The notes below the pieces were generated by a model. The model saw nothing but the letters and a program-made list of their open reading frames with translations, was not told where the DNA came from and did not search any database. The position numbers were made by a program, and so were the translations under genes. Source: Amycolatopsis acidicola (GTDB lineage Bacteria; Actinomycetota; Actinomycetes; Mycobacteriales; Pseudonocardiaceae). From it: DNA of 50,081 nucleotides. The stretch's first letter is position 1. Every line of letters begins with the position of its first letter. Of this stretch, positions 31,035 through 37,932 are shown piece after piece. The DNA lies in assembly GCF_007713735.2 (NCBI RefSeq), contig NZ_VMNW02000068.1, positions 1 to 50,081 of the forward strand, in the 5' to 3' direction.

Positions 31035-32549
31035 TCAAGTGCCGGTCGGCACCGGCTGTGGCAGCGGATCGCAGGTGACGTCCGCGCGGTTACCCGGTTT
31101 GCGCGCCGGCAGGGCGCCGGTCAGCAGGTAGTCCGCGATCTTGTCGTCCACGCAAGCGTTTCCGCGCGGGGTGATCGCGTGGCTGGTGCCGCCGGGTTCG
31201 CCGATCAGCACCGCCCCGGGGAAACGTTTGCGCACCTCCAGGCTGCCCTCGTACGGCGTGGCCGCGTCGAGCGTTTCGTCGATCATCAGCACGCTGTCCA
31301 CGCCACGGCCGTCGACGTTCACGGGTTTGCCCGCCTTCGCCGGCCAGTACACGCACGGAGCGTTGTACCAGGCGTTCAGCCAGGTGAAGTACGGCGCCTG
31401 CGTGAAGGTGCGCCAGTTGTCCGCGCGCCACTTGTTCCAGTTCGTCGGCCACTGCACGTCCGTGCACTGCACCGCGAGGTACACCGCGTAACCGTTGTCG
31501 TCGCCGTACCCGCCGAAGGCCTCGAACAGCGACTTCATCGTCTGCCAGTCACCCTGGTTGACGAACTTCGCGAACGCGTCGCCGAGCGTGGGCCAGCGCA
31601 GCTGGTAGTACCCCGCCTGGAGGAACACGTCGAGCCATTCGTCGGGCCCGATCACGCCGCCCGCCGGCTGCGCGGTGATCTTCGCGAGCTGCTCGTCGAA
31701 CACCCGTTGCACCGCCTCGGCCGTGGTGCCGAGGTGGTACACCGAGTCGTACTTCGCCACCCAGCCGAACCAGATGCCGAGGTTGCGGTCGAAACCGAGG
31801 TCCTGGTTCAGGTTCGCCTGGTAGAAGACGTTCCGCGGGTCCACCGTGCTGTCCAGCACCATCCGCCGCACCCGGTGCGGGAACAGCGTCCCGTACACCT
31901 GGCCCAGGTAGGTGCCGTAGGAGTAGCCGTAGAAGTTCACCTGCTGCGCCCCGAGCGCGGCGCGGATGGAATCCATGTCCCGCACCGTGTCCACCGTCTT
32001 CATGTGCTGCAGCAGATCGGGATCGTTGTTCTTGGCGCAGTCCTGCGCGTAATTCCGCGAGCGCTGCAGCCAGGTCTGCTCCAGCTGCGGCGTCAGGGGC
32101 AGGTAGTTCGGCCGGTTGTAGTCGGCGTACGTCGGGTCGCACGAAAGCGCCGGCTTGCTCGTACCCACGCCGCGCGGGTCGAAACCGATCCAGTCGTAGG
32201 CGTCGCCCGCGTGGTTCGGCAGTTTGCCGCCGCGCGCCGCGAGGTACAGCCCCGAGCCGCCGGGGCCGCCCGGGTTCGTGAGCATGACGCCCTGGTACTG
32301 CGCATCGGGGACCTTGTGCCGGATCCGGCCGACGGCGAGCTGGATCTTCTTGCCGGACGGGTGGTCGTAGTCCAGTGGCACGGTGAGGTAGCCGCATTCC
32401 CCGCCGGCGGCGACGAGGGTGGGGTCCGTGCACGGGCCCCACGTGATCGGCTCGGCCGCCACTGCGGTGGCGGGGAGCGCGGTCGCGATCGAAGCCGCGG
32501 CGCATACTGCCGCGGCCAGCGCTGCGAGACGTTTCACGCAGGCGAACAC
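31035..32549 (-). CDS. secreted alpha/beta hydrolase, tripeptidyl aminopeptidase-like (S33)
   Basis: A 504-aa exported serine peptidase. Signal peptide: residues 1-31 (RLAALAAAVCAAASIATALP then ATAVAAE). The mature N-terminus has the TAP-type ITWGPCTDPTLVAAGGECGY and LDYDHP. The oxyanion segment is LTNPGGPGGSG, the nucleophile elbow FYGYSYGTYLGQ, the acid lies in MIDETLDAATPYEG, and the base in GGTSHAITPRG within the C-terminal TAP domain. It is related to Streptomyces tripeptidyl aminopeptidases and the Mycobacterium CaeA/Hip1 group, which remove N-terminal peptides outside the cell. Two GTG starts are possible (32549 and 32537); the first has GAGG close upstream. Confidence 0.9.
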   Translation of the reverse strand: MFACVKRLAALAAAVCAAASIATALPATAVAAEPITWGPCTDPTLVAAGGECGYLTVPLDYDHPSGKKIQLAVGRIRHKVPDAQYQGVMLTNPGGPGGSGLYLAARGGKLPNHAGDAYDWIGFDPRGVGTSKPALSCDPTYADYNRPNYLPLTPQLEQTWLQRSRNYAQDCAKNNDPDLLQHMKTVDTVRDMDSIRAALGAQQVNFYGYSYGTYLGQVYGTLFPHRVRRMVLDSTVDPRNVFYQANLNQDLGFDRNLGIWFGWVAKYDSVYHLGTTAEAVQRVFDEQLAKITAQPAGGVIGPDEWLDVFLQAGYYQLRWPTLGDAFAKFVNQGDWQTMKSLFEAFGGYGDDNGYAVYLAVQCTDVQWPTNWNKWRADNWRTFTQAPYFTWLNAWYNAPCVYWPAKAGKPVNVDGRGVDSVLMIDETLDAATPYEGSLEVRKRFPGAVLIGEPGGTSHAITPRGNACVDDKIADYLLTGALPARKPGNRADVTCDPLPQPVPTGT

Positions 32550-32629
32550 TAGCCTCGCTTCGAGTTGTCCACACCCGTCGGAAGTAGGAATTTCCGTTAC
32601 GCTGAACGGAAAACGGGAAGGGGTACCGG

Positions 32630-33292
32630 ATGAACGACACCCGCCCGCTGCCCGGTGGGGACGCCGAGGCCCTGCTCGCGGAGGCGCGTAAGGCCTTGTG
32701 GGTGATGGTCGGCTTCCTCGCCGTGCTGTGGGTGGTGCAGATCGTCAACGCGGCCACCGGGTACCGGCTCGCGATGGCCTACGGTATCCGGCCGCGGGAC
32801 CTCGGCTCGCTGCCGGAGATCTTCACCGCCCCGTTCCTGCACTTCAGCTGGTCGCACATCGAGGGGAACTCGGGGCCGTTCTTCATCTTCGGCTTCCTCG
32901 CCGCCTACCGCGGGGTGCGCAAGTTCCTCGGCGTGACCGCGCTGATCTTCGTCGCCAGCGGGCTCGGCGCGTGGTTCACCGCCGGCACCGGCACGGTCGG
33001 GGCCGGTGCCAGCGGGATCGTGTTCGGCTATTTCGGGTACATCATCGTGCGCGGGCTGTTCGACCGGCGGCCGATCGATCTCGTGATCGGACTGGTGATG
33101 GCGTTGTGCTTCGCCTACCAGTTCTCGCTGCTGATCCCGGCAGGCGAGGGCATCGGCTGGCAGGCGCACCTGTTCGGTTTCGTCGCCGGGGTGGTCGGCG
33201 GGTGGCTCTTCCGGGAGCGCCGGCCCAAACCACAGGTCGAGGCCGGGCCGACCACCACCCTGCTGCCCCCTACGCCCGATAAGCCTGCGTGA
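32630..33292 (+). CDS. rhomboid family intramembrane serine protease
   Basis: A 220-aa rhomboid with six membrane helices. The first helix is ALWVMVGFLAVLWVVQIVNA (about residues 22-42). The conserved His-x-x-x-Asn is FSWSHIEGNSGPFFIFGFLA (about 77-92). The catalytic Ser is in GAGASGIVFGYFG (GxSG, about 127-134) and the catalytic His in GWQAHLFGFVAGV (about 181). Such proteases cleave membrane segments inside the bilayer. GGGAAGGGG precedes the ATG. Its 3' end overlaps the convergent sortase gene by 23 bases. Whether it acts on neighbouring surface proteins is not known. Confidence 0.93.
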   Translation: MNDTRPLPGGDAEALLAEARKALWVMVGFLAVLWVVQIVNAATGYRLAMAYGIRPRDLGSLPEIFTAPFLHFSWSHIEGNSGPFFIFGFLAAYRGVRKFLGVTALIFVASGLGAWFTAGTGTVGAGASGIVFGYFGYIIVRGLFDRRPIDLVIGLVMALCFAYQFSLLIPAGEGIGWQAHLFGFVAGVVGGWLFRERRPKPQVEAGPTTTLLPPTPDKPA

Positions 33293-33890
33293 GCTTCGCG
33301 TACGCCACGATGTTGTCCTCGTAGTTCCGCGTCGCCCGGTCGTAGGCGCCGCCGCAGGTGATCATCCGCAGCTCGGGCCCCGCGGTGTCGCCGTAGACCT
33401 CGTCGGTGGGGAACGCGGTCTTCGAGTATTCGGCGACGCGGTAGACCGTGAAAACGGCGGTGATCCCGTCCGCGCGGTGCACGATCGCGGTGTCCCCGGA
33501 TTTCACGTCCTTCAACCGGGAGAACGGGCCGTCCACGTGGTTGTAGTTCACGTGCGCGGCGAGTACCGCGGGCCCGGTCTGGCCTGGCGCGGGGCCGCCG
33601 GTGAACCAGCCGGTGGTCCGCGCGTCCTTCGGCACCTCGAGCGCGCCGTCACCGGTCAGTCCCAGGTCGACGATCGGCCCGGTGCTGACGTCGATCGCCG
33701 GAACCTCCAAAGTGTCCGGACGCGACTGGGGCAGCGGCCCGTCGACCGTGGCGGGCGCGGCGCTCGTGGTCGTGCCCGGGGTGGTGATCACCGTCGGCGC
33801 GGTGGACGTGCGCGGCTGACCGCCGCAGGCGGTGAGGGTGGCGCCGATGGCCGCGACCGCGAGCCACCGGCGCCAGCGGAGCCCGGTCAT
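33270..33890 (-). CDS. class F sortase
   Basis: A 206-aa sortase. An N-terminal lipoprotein-like signal ends in LTACGG (residues 17-22), so it may be lipid-anchored. A Thr/Pro-rich linker follows (23-55), then the sortase barrel: LEVPAIDVSTGPIVDLGLT, catalytic His in VLAAHVNYNH (about 112), Cys in LRMITCGGAYD and Arg in RATRNYEDN. The class F sortases of actinobacteria are single-domain enzymes with poorly known substrates. Here the gene is translationally coupled (ATGA) to the excalibur protein, whose C-terminus looks like an unusual sorting signal. The operon's first ribosome-binding site lies in a hairpin. Confidence 0.92.
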   Translation of the reverse strand: MTGLRWRRWLAVAAIGATLTACGGQPRTSTAPTVITTPGTTTSAAPATVDGPLPQSRPDTLEVPAIDVSTGPIVDLGLTGDGALEVPKDARTTGWFTGGPAPGQTGPAVLAAHVNYNHVDGPFSRLKDVKSGDTAIVHRADGITAVFTVYRVAEYSKTAFPTDEVYGDTAGPELRMITCGGAYDRATRNYEDNIVAYAKLTQAYRA

Positions 33891-34375
33891 CGATTCGCGC
33901 GCCGCCGCACCACGACGGTGGTCACCGCGCCACCACCCAGCACCAGCGCGCCGAGCGCGATCGCGGCGCCGTTGCCGGAGTCGCCGCCGTCACCGCCGCC
34001 GGTGTCCACCCCGCCGACCGGCTTGACCTGCACCTGCGCGCTGGTCGACTTCTTGGTGGTGCTGCTGGGTTTCTGCGTGGTGGTCTTCGTGGTGGCCGGC
34101 GCCTCGGTGGTGACCGGCGCTTCGGTCGTCGTAGTGGTCTGGCCGCCGCTCGGCCGGTGGGGAAGGCTTTCGCAGGCGATGCCGTCGTTGTCGTCGCCGT
34201 CCAGGCCATTCGGGTCGGAGGGATCCTGGTCGTAAACGGCCTGCGCGTCTTCCTGGTATTGGAAGTCGCGGCAGTCGAGATCGGCCGATGGTGCCGCGAA
34301 AACGACGGGAGCCGAGCCCAGCATGGCGATACCGGCCACTGCGACGGTACCGAGCACACGGCTGATCATGCGCAT
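33887..34375 (-). CDS. secreted excalibur calcium-binding domain protein with C-terminal anchor
   Basis: A 162-aa surface protein. Signal peptide 1-27 (LGTVAVAGIAMLGSAPVVFA). The excalibur domain (about 33-72) has a calcium loop of the DxDxDG type, DGDDNDGIACE, with two Cys. A Thr-rich stalk (80-115) leads to KPVGGVDTGGGDGG (about 118-131), a hydrophobic helix (about 135-155) and the basic tail RRRANR. Signal, stalk, helix and positive tail are the layout of a sortase substrate, but LPxTG is absent; GGVDTGG may take its place. It is the first gene of the operon with the class F sortase, its likely partner. Confidence 0.88.
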   Translation of the reverse strand: MRMISRVLGTVAVAGIAMLGSAPVVFAAPSADLDCRDFQYQEDAQAVYDQDPSDPNGLDGDDNDGIACESLPHRPSGGQTTTTTEAPVTTEAPATTKTTTQKPSSTTKKSTSAQVQVKPVGGVDTGGGDGGDSGNGAAIALGALVLGGGAVTTVVVRRRANR

Positions 34376-34382
34376 GAGGAAG

Positions 34383-34438
34383 TCCTTTTCCGGGTGATCA
34401 AAGACAATTCAGCCGCTTTGTCGCTTCCGGAAAAAGGA
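34383..34438 (-). promoter_or_regulatory. 5'UTR hairpin that sequesters the excalibur ribosome-binding site
   Basis: On the minus-strand mRNA, TCCTTTTTCCGG (34438-34427) pairs with CCGGAAAAGGA (34393-34383), with one bulged U, and inner CAAAG/CTTTG arms (34416-34420 with 34399-34403) stack below it. The AAAAGGA inside the second arm is the ribosome-binding site, seven bases before the ATG at 34375. Translation of the excalibur-sortase operon would need this stem opened, by heat, a protein, or another RNA. Confidence 0.6.
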
Positions 34439-34498
34439 ATGTTACCGGCAAATTCACGGAAACTTTTTCTCCCGAACACCGCTTGGTGCGGATATTGC

Positions 34499-35305
34499 TC
34501 ACCGGGTGATCCCCGCGAAGAGATCGTTTTCCGGGAGCGTGACCGGGACCAGTGCGCGGGCGAGGAAGTAGTCCTCCGTGGGCCATACCTCGCGTTCGAG
34601 TTCGCGGGGGTGCGCCATGAATCCCGTTTCCGGATCGACCTGCGTGGCGTGCGCCAGCAATGCCCTGTCGCGCACCGCGAAGTAGTCCGCGCACGGAATC
34701 CTTGTCGTGACGGGAAGTTTCGGCGGCGGCAGTTCGGTGAGCAGTGGGCCCATTTCCGATTTCATCCCGCGTTCGGTCATCGCTTCGTGCAAGGCTTGGA
34801 ACCAGTCGCGGGTGAAGACCGAGAAGTAGTACAGCTTCGCCACTTCCGCCGGAGTTCCCGCCACCGCGTCGAAAGCCGCGACTGCCACCTCGTGCGTGCG
34901 GATGTGGTCGGGATGGGGATATCCGCCCGTCTCGTCATAGGTGATCAGCACGTCCGGCCGGAACTCCTCGATCTCCTCGACCAGTCGCGCGACGGCCCTT
35001 TCCAAGGGCTCGCGGGCGAAGGAGTCTTCGGGCAGTTCGCCGGACATCCCCGAGTCGACGAAGCCGAGAAAGCGTTGGCGCACACCGAGGATCTCGCGCG
35101 CAGCGGCCATTTCGCGGCGGCGCACCGCGGCCAGGTCCGCCCGGATTTCGGGCCGGTCCATCGCCGGGTTCAGGACGTCGCCGCGTTCACCTCCGGTGCA
35201 GGTGACGATCAGAACCTCGGCGCCTTCTGCCGCGTAGCGCGCGGTGGTCGCCGCGCCCTTGCTGGACTCGTCGTCGGGGTGTGCGTGGACGGCCATCAGC
35301 CGCAT
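34499..35305 (-). CDS. mca: mycothiol S-conjugate amidase (PIG-L family)
   Basis: A 268-aa zinc amidase. The zinc-binding AHPDDE motif opens the protein (MRLMAVHAHPDDESSKGAAT). TGGERGDVLNPAMD, FLGFVDSG, TYDETGGYPHPDHIRTHEVA (third zinc His) and HATQVDPETGF follow the order of mycobacterial Mca, which cleaves mycothiol-drug conjugates to an N-acetylcysteine conjugate and GlcN-inositol. It is about 20 residues shorter than Mtb Mca, lacking part of the segment before residue 180. AGGAGG precedes the ATG. Its start shares one base with the MFS stop (TGATG), so it is co-translated with an exporter, and may be a second, inducible mca. Confidence 0.9.
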   Translation of the reverse strand: MRLMAVHAHPDDESSKGAATTARYAAEGAEVLIVTCTGGERGDVLNPAMDRPEIRADLAAVRRREMAAAREILGVRQRFLGFVDSGMSGELPEDSFAREPLERAVARLVEEIEEFRPDVLITYDETGGYPHPDHIRTHEVAVAAFDAVAGTPAEVAKLYYFSVFTRDWFQALHEAMTERGMKSEMGPLLTELPPPKLPVTTRIPCADYFAVRDRALLAHATQVDPETGFMAHPRELEREVWPTEDYFLARALVPVTLPENDLFAGITR

Positions 35306-36609
35306 CAGAACCTCCTCGGGAACAGGGTGGCCGGTCCGAGCGCGAGCACGGAAAGCCCGAGCGCGAACCAGAAAGCCGGCGCGAAGCCGTGCGCCTGCAG
35401 GACGGTGACCAGCAGCGCGGTGCCCACCGAGCCGCCGACCCGGTTGAGCACGTTGACCACGCCCGCGGCCTGGTGCACCTGCTCGCGCGGCACCGAGGCG
35501 TACACGGCGGCCATGCTCGGCGCGGTGGTTGCGCCGAGGCCGATTCCCCTGACCAGCAAGGAAACCGTGAGCAGCCACGTCGGCGCGTCCTGGGTGAACG
35601 CGACCGTGCCGAGTAAGGCGAGCGCGATGCCGGTGAGCAGGACGTTGCGCGGCCCGACGCGTTCGGCGATCCGGCCGGCGAACAGCATGGCCACGGCGCT
35701 GCCCAGCGCCTGCGGGACGAGCAGCAGCCCGGCCCGGAACGCGTCCATGTTCTGCTGGAAGTACAAGGGCAGCAACAACATCGAGCTGTACAGGGACGCG
35801 CCGAGCAGGAAGGTGCTGCCGCTCGCGACGGCGAACCCGCGCCGGGCGAACAATCTCGGGTTCAGCAGCGGGTCACGTCGCCGCAGGGCATGCACCCCGT
35901 ACCCGGTCAACGCCGCGACACCGGCGACCAAGGCGACCGAATTCCCCGCGCTCAAGCCGAAAACCAGCGCCGCCAGCCCCGGTGAGAACAGCGCGAGCCC
36001 GATCGCGTCGAGCCGTTTACCCGGCTGCCGCTCGGATGCCGGGAGCACGCGCGCCGCGGCCACCAGCGTCACGACGCCGATCGGGACGTTGATCAGGAAC
36101 ATCCAGTGCCAGTCCAGGTTCCGGACGATCGCCCCGCCGAGCACCGGGCCCAGCACCGGCGCGAAGGTGGCGGGCAGCGTGACCAGCCCGATGAGCCTGC
36201 CGAGCCGGGGCCCGGCGGCCCGCGCGAACAGCGCCTGCCCGATCGGCTGCATCATGCCGCCGCCGAGGCCCTGCAGGATGCGGAACACGATCAGCGCCGG
36301 CGCCGACCAGGCCAGCCCGCACAGCGTCGACCCCGCGGTGAACAACGCCACCGAGACCATCCACATCGTCTTGCCGCCGAAGCGTTCGGCGGCCCAGCCG
36401 GACAACGGGATCACCGTCGAGACCGCGAGCAGGTAGCCCGTCGCGACCCAGCCGACGGTGCTCAGCGGGCTGTCCAGGTCCCGCGCCACCGACGGCAGGC
36501 CGACGTTGACGATCGTCGTGTCCAGCAGGGCCAGCACGGCGCCGCAGATCAGCACCCAGGCCATCCGCAGGAGTGAGCGGTCGGTCGCCGCAGTTTTTAG
36601 CATGGACAT
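35305..36609 (-). CDS. MFS transporter, DHA2 family
   Basis: A 434-aa drug exporter with about 12-14 membrane helices. VLALLDTTIVNVGLPSVARD is the DHA2 first-helix signature, LLAVSTVIPLSGWAAERFGG motif A, RILQGLGGGMMQPIGQALFA motif B, and FAPVLGPVLGGAIVRNLDWH motif C. It lies directly upstream of mca in one operon and is divergent from a TetR gene. A likely task is to export the mercapturic acids that Mca releases. ATG 36609 is annotated, but ATG 36603 is equally possible; the upstream palindrome at 36605-36620 covers the first start. Confidence 0.9.
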   Translation of the reverse strand: MSMLKTAATDRSLLRMAWVLICGAVLALLDTTIVNVGLPSVARDLDSPLSTVGWVATGYLLAVSTVIPLSGWAAERFGGKTMWMVSVALFTAGSTLCGLAWSAPALIVFRILQGLGGGMMQPIGQALFARAAGPRLGRLIGLVTLPATFAPVLGPVLGGAIVRNLDWHWMFLINVPIGVVTLVAAARVLPASERQPGKRLDAIGLALFSPGLAALVFGLSAGNSVALVAGVAALTGYGVHALRRRDPLLNPRLFARRGFAVASGSTFLLGASLYSSMLLLPLYFQQNMDAFRAGLLLVPQALGSAVAMLFAGRIAERVGPRNVLLTGIALALLGTVAFTQDAPTWLLTVSLLVRGIGLGATTAPSMAAVYASVPREQVHQAAGVVNVLNRVGGSVGTALLVTVLQAHGFAPAFWFALGLSVLALGPATLFPRRF

Positions 36610-36636
36610 AAAGTTATGTCACACCTAAAACTAGGT
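36605..36636. promoter_or_regulatory. two adjacent palindromes in the MFS/TetR divergent promoter
   Basis: GACATAAAGTTATGTC (36605-36620; 7-bp arms, two central bases unpaired) and ACCTAAAACTAGGT (36623-36636; 5-bp arms) lie between the MFS start (36609/36603) and the TetR start (36667). Both are plausible TetR operators; the first would block the exporter start itself. Confidence 0.6.
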
Positions 36637-36653
36637 CAAGCATATTTAGTTGG

Positions 36654-36659
36654 TAGACT
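36654..36659 (+). promoter_or_regulatory. -10 box TAGACT of the TetR gene
   Basis: TAGACT lies seven bases before the ATG at 36667 and supports this start over an in-frame ATG 51 bases upstream. Confidence 0.45.
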
Positions 36660-36666
36660 GGCGGGC

Positions 36667-37251
36667 ATGCTCAGGGAGCTCAAGAAGCAGCAGACCCGCC
36701 AGGCGATCTCCGATGTCGCCACCAGGCTGTTCATCGAGCACGGGTTCGACGAGGTGACCATCGCGCAGGTCGCCGCCGCCGCGGAAGTCGCGAAAATGAC
36801 GGTCACGAACCACTTCCCGCGCAAGGAGGACCTCGTCTTCGACGTGCACGAGGAGTTCGCGGCGCGGCTGGCGGCCAGGGTTTCGCCGCCGGTGGTCGAA
36901 ACAGCGCGCGAGGCCTACTTCGAGGCCCTCGCGCGGCACGACGCGCTGCTCGGCTTCTCCGGGCGGGACTTCGCGCACATGATCGTGTCGAGCCCCGTGC
37001 TGCTGGCCCGGCTGCGCGAGATGCACGACGAGCAGGAGGCCACGCTGGCCGCGTCGCTGGCGTCCGATTTGGACGGTGTGACGGCGAAGGCCGCCGCCGC
37101 GCAGATCGCGGGCGCGCACAGGCTGTTGTTCCACGAGGTGCTGCGCCGCACGGCGGGCGGCCAGCGCACGGCCACCATCGTCAAGGCACTCGAACCCGAG
37201 GCGCGGCGAGTGTTCGAGCTACTGGAGTCAGGGTTGGGAGCGGTGGCCTAG
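36667..37251 (+). CDS. TetR/AcrR family regulator of the mca-MFS operon
   Basis: A 194-aa TetR protein. Helix-turn-helix at residues 8-52 (KKQQTRQAISDVATRLFIEH, DEVTIAQVAAAAEVAKMTVT, NHFPRKEDLVFDV), then a helical ligand domain (RLAARVSPPVVETAREAYFE and others). It is divergent from the MFS-mca operon, with two palindromes in between, so it most likely represses that operon until an electrophile or drug binds. The start is taken as ATG 36667, since it lies seven bases past TAGACT and the protein then begins at the usual TetR position. An ABC permease remnant follows. Confidence 0.9.
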   Translation: MLRELKKQQTRQAISDVATRLFIEHGFDEVTIAQVAAAAEVAKMTVTNHFPRKEDLVFDVHEEFAARLAARVSPPVVETAREAYFEALARHDALLGFSGRDFAHMIVSSPVLLARLREMHDEQEATLAASLASDLDGVTAKAAAAQIAGAHRLLFHEVLRRTAGGQRTATIVKALEPEARRVFELLESGLGAVA

Positions 37252-37354
37252 CCGGTCTCGGCGATCGCGCGGCTGGCGTTCCGGGAAGTCGCCGTCACCA
37301 CGCGCCCTCCGCTCTCGGGTGGGCGGGCGACGGAAGCGCCGCCGTGTAAGCGGG

Positions 37355-37845
37355 CGGTCTACGCGCGTTCGCGGGAGGACGGGGTGAACTCGGTGAGCGC
37401 CGTGCTCGGAGGCGCCGCCAACCCACGGCCGTCGGACGCGCTCGCGGCGAGGCAGGCGGCGGGTGAGGCGTTCACCGGGCTGCTGCTCGGGCTCGGCGCG
37501 GTCGCGTTGCTGGTCGGCGGGGTCGGGGTGGCGAACACGATGGTGATCTCGGTGCTGGAACGCCGGGCGGAGATCGGGTTGCGCCGTTCGCTCGGGGCGA
37601 CGCGCGGGCAGATCCGCCTGCAGTTCCTGGCGAAGTCGGTGTTGCTGTCGGCACTCGGCGGGATCAGCGGCGCGGTGCTCGGCTCGGCGGTGACCATTGG
37701 ATAAGCGCTGTACCAAGGCTGGCTGACCGCGGTTCCACTTTGGGCGGTCGCGTCGTGGCGACGCTGCTGATCGGCACCCTCGCCGGGTGGTATCTGGCGA
37801 TCCGCGTCTCGTACCTGTCGTCGACGGCAGCGCTGGCCACACCGC
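37355..37845 (+). pseudogene. remnant of a MacB/FtsX-type ABC transporter permease
   Basis: Only the last part of the permease survives. VNSVSAVLGGAAN and the FtsX membrane block (GLLLGLGAVALLVGGVGVAN, TMVISVLERRAEIGLRRSLG, ATRGQIRLQFLAKSVLLSAL) read in one frame to a premature TAA at 37702. The same frame then continues as ALYQGWLTAVPLWAV, after which a frameshift near 37740 leads into VVATLLIGTLAGWYLAIRVS and the usual end STAALATP. The N-terminal half and the ATPase gene are absent. One nonsense change, one frameshift and a 5' deletion show that this is a dead gene. MacB-type permeases export macrolides, peptides or lipids. Confidence 0.85.
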
Positions 37846-37855
37846 GCGGACACTC

Positions 37856-37890
37856 AGGACATCTGACCTGTTTTTCGGGTCACGTGTCCT
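37856..37890 (+). terminator. hairpin after the ABC permease remnant
   Basis: AGGACA-TC-TGACC (37856-37868) pairs with GGTCA-CG-TGTCCT (37878-37890), with a two-base internal mismatch and a U-rich loop. It is probably the leftover terminator of the lost ABC operon. Confidence 0.5.
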
Positions 37891-37919
37891 GGAACCCGGC
37901 GGCCGGCCTCCGGTTTCGC

Positions 37920-37925
37920 TAGGGT
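37920..37925 (+). promoter_or_regulatory. -10 box TAGGGT of rnz
   Basis: TAGGGT lies seven bases before the GTG at 37933 with no ribosome-binding site between them, as expected for a leaderless message. Confidence 0.45.
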
Positions 37926-37932
37926 CGGACGG

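Noticed and set aside
34157..36436. Long rightward open frame opposite mca and the MFS gene
   Set aside because: The minus strand holds unmistakable Mca and DHA2 motifs; the plus frame has none.
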